This document shows, piece by piece, positions 61,155 to 64,000 of a DNA stretch of 64,000 nucleotides. The notes beneath the pieces are model-generated. The model made no database searches. It was given only the letters and a program-made list of their open reading frames with translations, and was not told where the DNA came from. This DNA comes from Alcanivoracaceae bacterium (GTDB lineage: Bacteria > Pseudomonadota > Gammaproteobacteria > Xanthomonadales > Marinicellaceae). Made by a program: the position numbers and the translations under genes. The stretch spans positions 62,001 to 126,000 of the forward strand of contig JADGEI010000003.1 in assembly GCA_016744455.1 (NCBI GenBank). The letters are read 5' to 3'. Every line of letters begins with the position of its first letter. Within the stretch, counting starts at the first letter, position 1.

Positions 61155-63176
61155 CTATTTATCTCGGTTAAAGATACTGCTATCAACATCTTTATCGCCA
61201 AAGGTTTCTGCTTGTAAACGACCCGAATGTACCGCTTGGGCAATAATCCCTGGTGCATAGGCATCACCTATCAAACTGAAATTTTTAAACGTATTTGTAT
61301 TTCCTGTATAGAGAAAATCATTAGGATGCCTTTCTGTAACTAGGATTAGACTATCGCACGAAACTCTTTGAGTATCGCCCGTGTATACACATCGAACAAC
61401 AACCCTATTGTCCTGTATTTCATTTAAGCGATGGTTTAGTTTAACTTTTACATTCTTTTGCAATAATTTTTCTTGAATTTTTCCTTGCTCCAATGTGTTT
61501 TCTGTCCAAGCAGAAACCTTGCTTTCAGGAGTTATATACGTGACATCAAGACTTAATTCACGGCACTTTTCTGCTAAGACTCCCGCCATATAGTAATTAT
61601 CAGCATCATAGATAACCACTTTTCCATCTGGCAATATACCATCCATTATATCATCCGGACTCAAAATTTTTACCGTACCATCTTGCTTTAAATGTCGACG
61701 GGTATCACGGTTTTGACCATTTTTTTTCCAAAGTGCTCCAGTTGCTATTATGATATTTTCATAACCAAATTCAGAAATATTTTCTTCAGTAACCTCACTT
61801 TCATAATATATTTCTACATTTGCCATTTGTTTTATTGCGTTTAAACGATAATCAATAACACGCTTCCATTCTGATAACCCCGGTAATTTAGATTCTCTCA
61901 GTACACGCCCACCAGCTACCCTTGACTTTTCTGCTATCACAATATCATAGCCACGATTTGCCAAAGCATGGGCGCACTCTAACCCCGCAGGGCCTGCTCC
62001 TACAATCAAAACAGAATCGTCTTTATGTTTTGCTTTGATTTTCTCAGGATGCCAATTTCTTCGCCACTCCTCTCCCATGGTAGGATTTTGGGTACAACGA
62101 ATTGGTGCAGCATAGTTATCACTGGACACACAAATATTACAACCAATACACTCACGGATGGAATCAAGTTTATTGTCACGTACTTTGTTTGGCAAAAATG
62201 GATCGGCAATCGAAGGCCGTGCCGCCCCAATTAAATCCAAGACACCACGTTTTATTTGTGAAACCATGGCATCGGGAGAAGTGAATCGACCAACACCGAC
62301 AACTGGCTTGGTGGTTAAAGATTTTACATGCTTGGTGTATTGTTCTTGAAAGCCTTCTTTTGAAAATCGCGAGGTAGCCGAGTCATTTTCCCAAGATGAA
62401 ATATTGACATCCCACAAATCAGGAATCTCTGCCAACATTTCAATCACATCTGAACCTTCTGCACTGGCTTGAATACCATCTTTGCCAAGCAACTCATCAA
62501 CGGCAATGCGCAAAGCTACAGCACAGGTATCACCCACTGCTTCTTTGGTATCGATTAATACTTCTTTTAGCAAACGTGCTCTGTTTTTCAAACTTCCACC
62601 GTATTCATCAACCCGATCATTGTGTTGTCGCGAGAGAAAGTGCATCAAAACTGACAACCCATGACCAGCATAAGTATAGACAATATCAAAACCTGCTTTT
62701 TTAGACCTGATTGCAGCATCACGGTACCATTTGCGAAGGTTTTTTATGTCCTGTTTATCCATGGCTCGTGCCTGCATTGGATAACCACCCAAAACTGAAG
62801 CATGTGTTGGAGCAAATGTTGGCAAACGAGTGTAATGATTTTTGCCAGCTAATCCTTGATAGACCAGTTCTATTCCCGCCAAAGAGCCATGTTCATGAAC
62901 TGCATCTGTCATTAATTTTAAATTTGCAATATCACTATCATCCCACAACCTTCCTTGATTGTAGGGCGTTATATCTGAAGAAGGGTGAATTTCAACTTCC
63001 TCTGTACACACCACTCCCCAACCACCTTCTGCTTTAATGCCACGCATCTTGGCTAAGGAACGCGGAAAACGATGCCCCATACCATTACAATGAGGCACTT
63101 GGTAAAATCGATTTGGTGCAATAACAGGGCCTATTTTTACCGGTTCAAAAAGAATATCATATCTAGAGACTATCAT
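61155..63176 (-). CDS. Trimethylamine-dehydrogenase-like iron-sulfur flavoprotein
   Basis: A 673-residue enzyme with the layout of TMADH, histamine dehydrogenase and 2,4-dienoyl-CoA reductase: a TIM barrel, a 4Fe-4S region and a C-terminal ADP-binding half. The start YDILFEPVKIGPVIAPNRF leads to VPHCNGMG with Cys30, the same position as the Cys that links FMN in TMADH. The cluster motif is CIGCNICVSS and, after 11 residues, IRCTQNP (near 345-366). The dinucleotide loop is VLIVGAGPAGLECAHAL (near 394). Electrons would pass from substrate through FMN and the cluster to ETF or similar. No ETF gene is near. The substrate is unproven; a methylated amine is a fair guess. Confidence 0.88.
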   Translation of the reverse strand: MIVSRYDILFEPVKIGPVIAPNRFYQVPHCNGMGHRFPRSLAKMRGIKAEGGWGVVCTEEVEIHPSSDITPYNQGRLWDDSDIANLKLMTDAVHEHGSLAGIELVYQGLAGKNHYTRLPTFAPTHASVLGGYPMQARAMDKQDIKNLRKWYRDAAIRSKKAGFDIVYTYAGHGLSVLMHFLSRQHNDRVDEYGGSLKNRARLLKEVLIDTKEAVGDTCAVALRIAVDELLGKDGIQASAEGSDVIEMLAEIPDLWDVNISSWENDSATSRFSKEGFQEQYTKHVKSLTTKPVVGVGRFTSPDAMVSQIKRGVLDLIGAARPSIADPFLPNKVRDNKLDSIRECIGCNICVSSDNYAAPIRCTQNPTMGEEWRRNWHPEKIKAKHKDDSVLIVGAGPAGLECAHALANRGYDIVIAEKSRVAGGRVLRESKLPGLSEWKRVIDYRLNAIKQMANVEIYYESEVTEENISEFGYENIIIATGALWKKNGQNRDTRRHLKQDGTVKILSPDDIMDGILPDGKVVIYDADNYYMAGVLAEKCRELSLDVTYITPESKVSAWTENTLEQGKIQEKLLQKNVKVKLNHRLNEIQDNRVVVRCVYTGDTQRVSCDSLILVTERHPNDFLYTGNTNTFKNFSLIGDAYAPGIIAQAVHSGRLQAETFGDKDVDSSIFNRDK

Positions 63177-63194
63177 CTTTTAAGCAAAATAAAG

Positions 63195-64000
63195 CTACTT
63201 TTTAAAAATGTTTTTTCTATGATATTCCAAGTAACCTTCTTTTCCATCAATTGGTAGCATAGGATAATTTTTATTATTCGAAATATTAAGTTTGGAACAT
63301 GTCATTTTTGATAACCAAGGAGATACAATTATCTTTTGGTCATCATTAAAACTTATGTATCCTCGATCAAATAAAAAATCGTATGTTGGTGTAAACATAA
63401 ATCCATTTTTTGGATCCGTTTTTTCAATATCATTAGACTTTACCCAGGGTTTAATATGACTTGCAATCAATAATCGATCATCTGAAATTAGTGTTATTGG
63501 ACAAAAGGGGCACTGTTTAAGTAAATCTGACCTATATTTCCCTTGCCCTTTTCTTGCTCGAATTAGATTATCTTTTTTCTTTTGAGGAATGTTTTCTTCT
63601 CTTATTTGTTTCTCTATTTCTTTTACAAAGCTTGTGTTTTCATACTCTCCAAAATAGTCTACAAATGGTTTGAAATAATATAAAATTTTATTTTCTTTTG
63701 ATTCTAACTTTAAAACGGATAAATAACTGATATTCGGTAAAGACAATTCCCTAATAAGCTTGTAGTTAATATCTTTTGTATTTACATAAACTCTTGAACC
63801 TTTTATTTGCTTTTGATCAAAAATAGAAAAGGTTAAAATATCCCCTAATTGTTTTATTTTTTTTATTCTCTCATCCCAAAGCCGTGGTAAACTTTCAGGT
63901 TCCTGGTATGGTTGTTCAGGTTTTTTATACTCCTCTTTACAACCAGTTAAATATTCAATTATATCTTTTTTCAATAAAAAACATTCTAATACAAAGCCTC
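63195..64000 (-). CDS. HNH endonuclease, 5' end outside window
   Basis: The frame is open to the right edge. A TTG at 63974 could start a 259-residue protein, but no ATG lies upstream in frame inside the window, so the true start is probably beyond 64000. The C-terminal half is an HNH_2 nuclease: a zinc-knuckle-like CPFCPITLISDDRLLIASHIKPW (CxxC and catalytic His; near 155-177), then DPKNGFMFTPTYDFLFDRGYISF (Asn and His-equivalent positions, DFLFD). The N-terminal half (LWDERIKKIKQLGDILTFSIFD) is helical and unassigned. Such proteins are often restriction or defence nucleases. The base composition is more AT-rich than neighbours. Confidence 0.8.
   Translation of the reverse strand, partial: GFVLECFLLKKDIIEYLTGCKEEYKKPEQPYQEPESLPRLWDERIKKIKQLGDILTFSIFDQKQIKGSRVYVNTKDINYKLIRELSLPNISYLSVLKLESKENKILYYFKPFVDYFGEYENTSFVKEIEKQIREENIPQKKKDNLIRARKGQGKYRSDLLKQCPFCPITLISDDRLLIASHIKPWVKSNDIEKTDPKNGFMFTPTYDFLFDRGYISFNDDQKIIVSPWLSKMTCSKLNISNNKNYPMLPIDGKEGYLEYHRKNIFKK

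Noticed and set aside
61025-61267. Small minus-strand frame overlapping the end of the TMADH-like gene
   Set aside because: It overlaps conserved coding sequence in another frame and its hydrophobic tail has no start signal.

Overview
The window is ordinary low-GC chromosome of a Gram-negative, aerobic, probably marine gammaproteobacterium. Supporting signs are an lptD-surA-pdxA-rsmA operon, type IV pilus pilBCD with coaE, an aa3-type cytochrome oxidase operon with a cytochrome c tail on subunit II, PutA, a TRAP permease, and several TPR or beta-propeller exported proteins. The gene mix resembles Marinicella-like bacteria, but that placement is an inference from memory and not from a search.

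Layout. 1-5.9 kb: a secreted Ig/DUF11-type protein cut by the window edge, a small exported protein, rubredoxin, a TPR-sulfotransferase and a secreted protein with a C-terminal sorting-like tail. 5.9-9.7 kb: folE2 with a coupled GNAT acetyltransferase, divergent from a transmembrane Ser/Thr kinase, with a CRP-type palindrome between them. 9.8-13.0 kb: a compact iron-linked module of a four-helix di-haem-type membrane cytochrome, a degenerate Fur-like protein, an outer-membrane porin and an exported FMN-binding protein. Three Fur-box-like promoters precede three of its four genes. 13.1 kb: tRNA-Arg(CCG). 13.4-24.9 kb: a defence island, hsdM-hsdS-mcrB-mcrC-(AlbA_2/ATPase)-hsdR, in which the first five genes overlap end to end.

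24.9-31.7 kb: sucCD, then pilB-pilC-pilD-coaE. 31.7-32.1 kb: a CAU-anticodon tRNA followed by two 91-bp direct repeats. 32.2-38.6 kb: a 1023-residue beta-propeller protein, a LolA-like exported protein, and a broken BNR/PKD/PPC/P-domain exoprotein gene carrying two frameshifts and one stop. 38.8-43.0 kb: a TRAP permease pair without a binding protein, an M48-like peptidase, and two 2-oxoglutarate/Fe(II) oxygenases. 43.1-47.5 kb: the cytochrome c oxidase operon, divergent from putA (47.7-50.8 kb), then pyk. 52.6-57.7 kb: lptD-surA-pdxA-rsmA. 57.9-64 kb: a YegP-like protein, a methyltransferase with an internal 12-bp repeat, a 55-residue membrane protein, an Old Yellow Enzyme, thiamine pyrophosphokinase, a trimethylamine-dehydrogenase-like flavoprotein and a HNH nuclease cut by the right edge.

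The two regions most worth following up are the Fur-box-controlled cytochrome/porin/flavoprotein module with its unusual Fur-like member, and the combined type I / McrBC / AlbA_2 defence island, whose ATPase subunit carries a recent duplication and 12-bp in-frame repeats.
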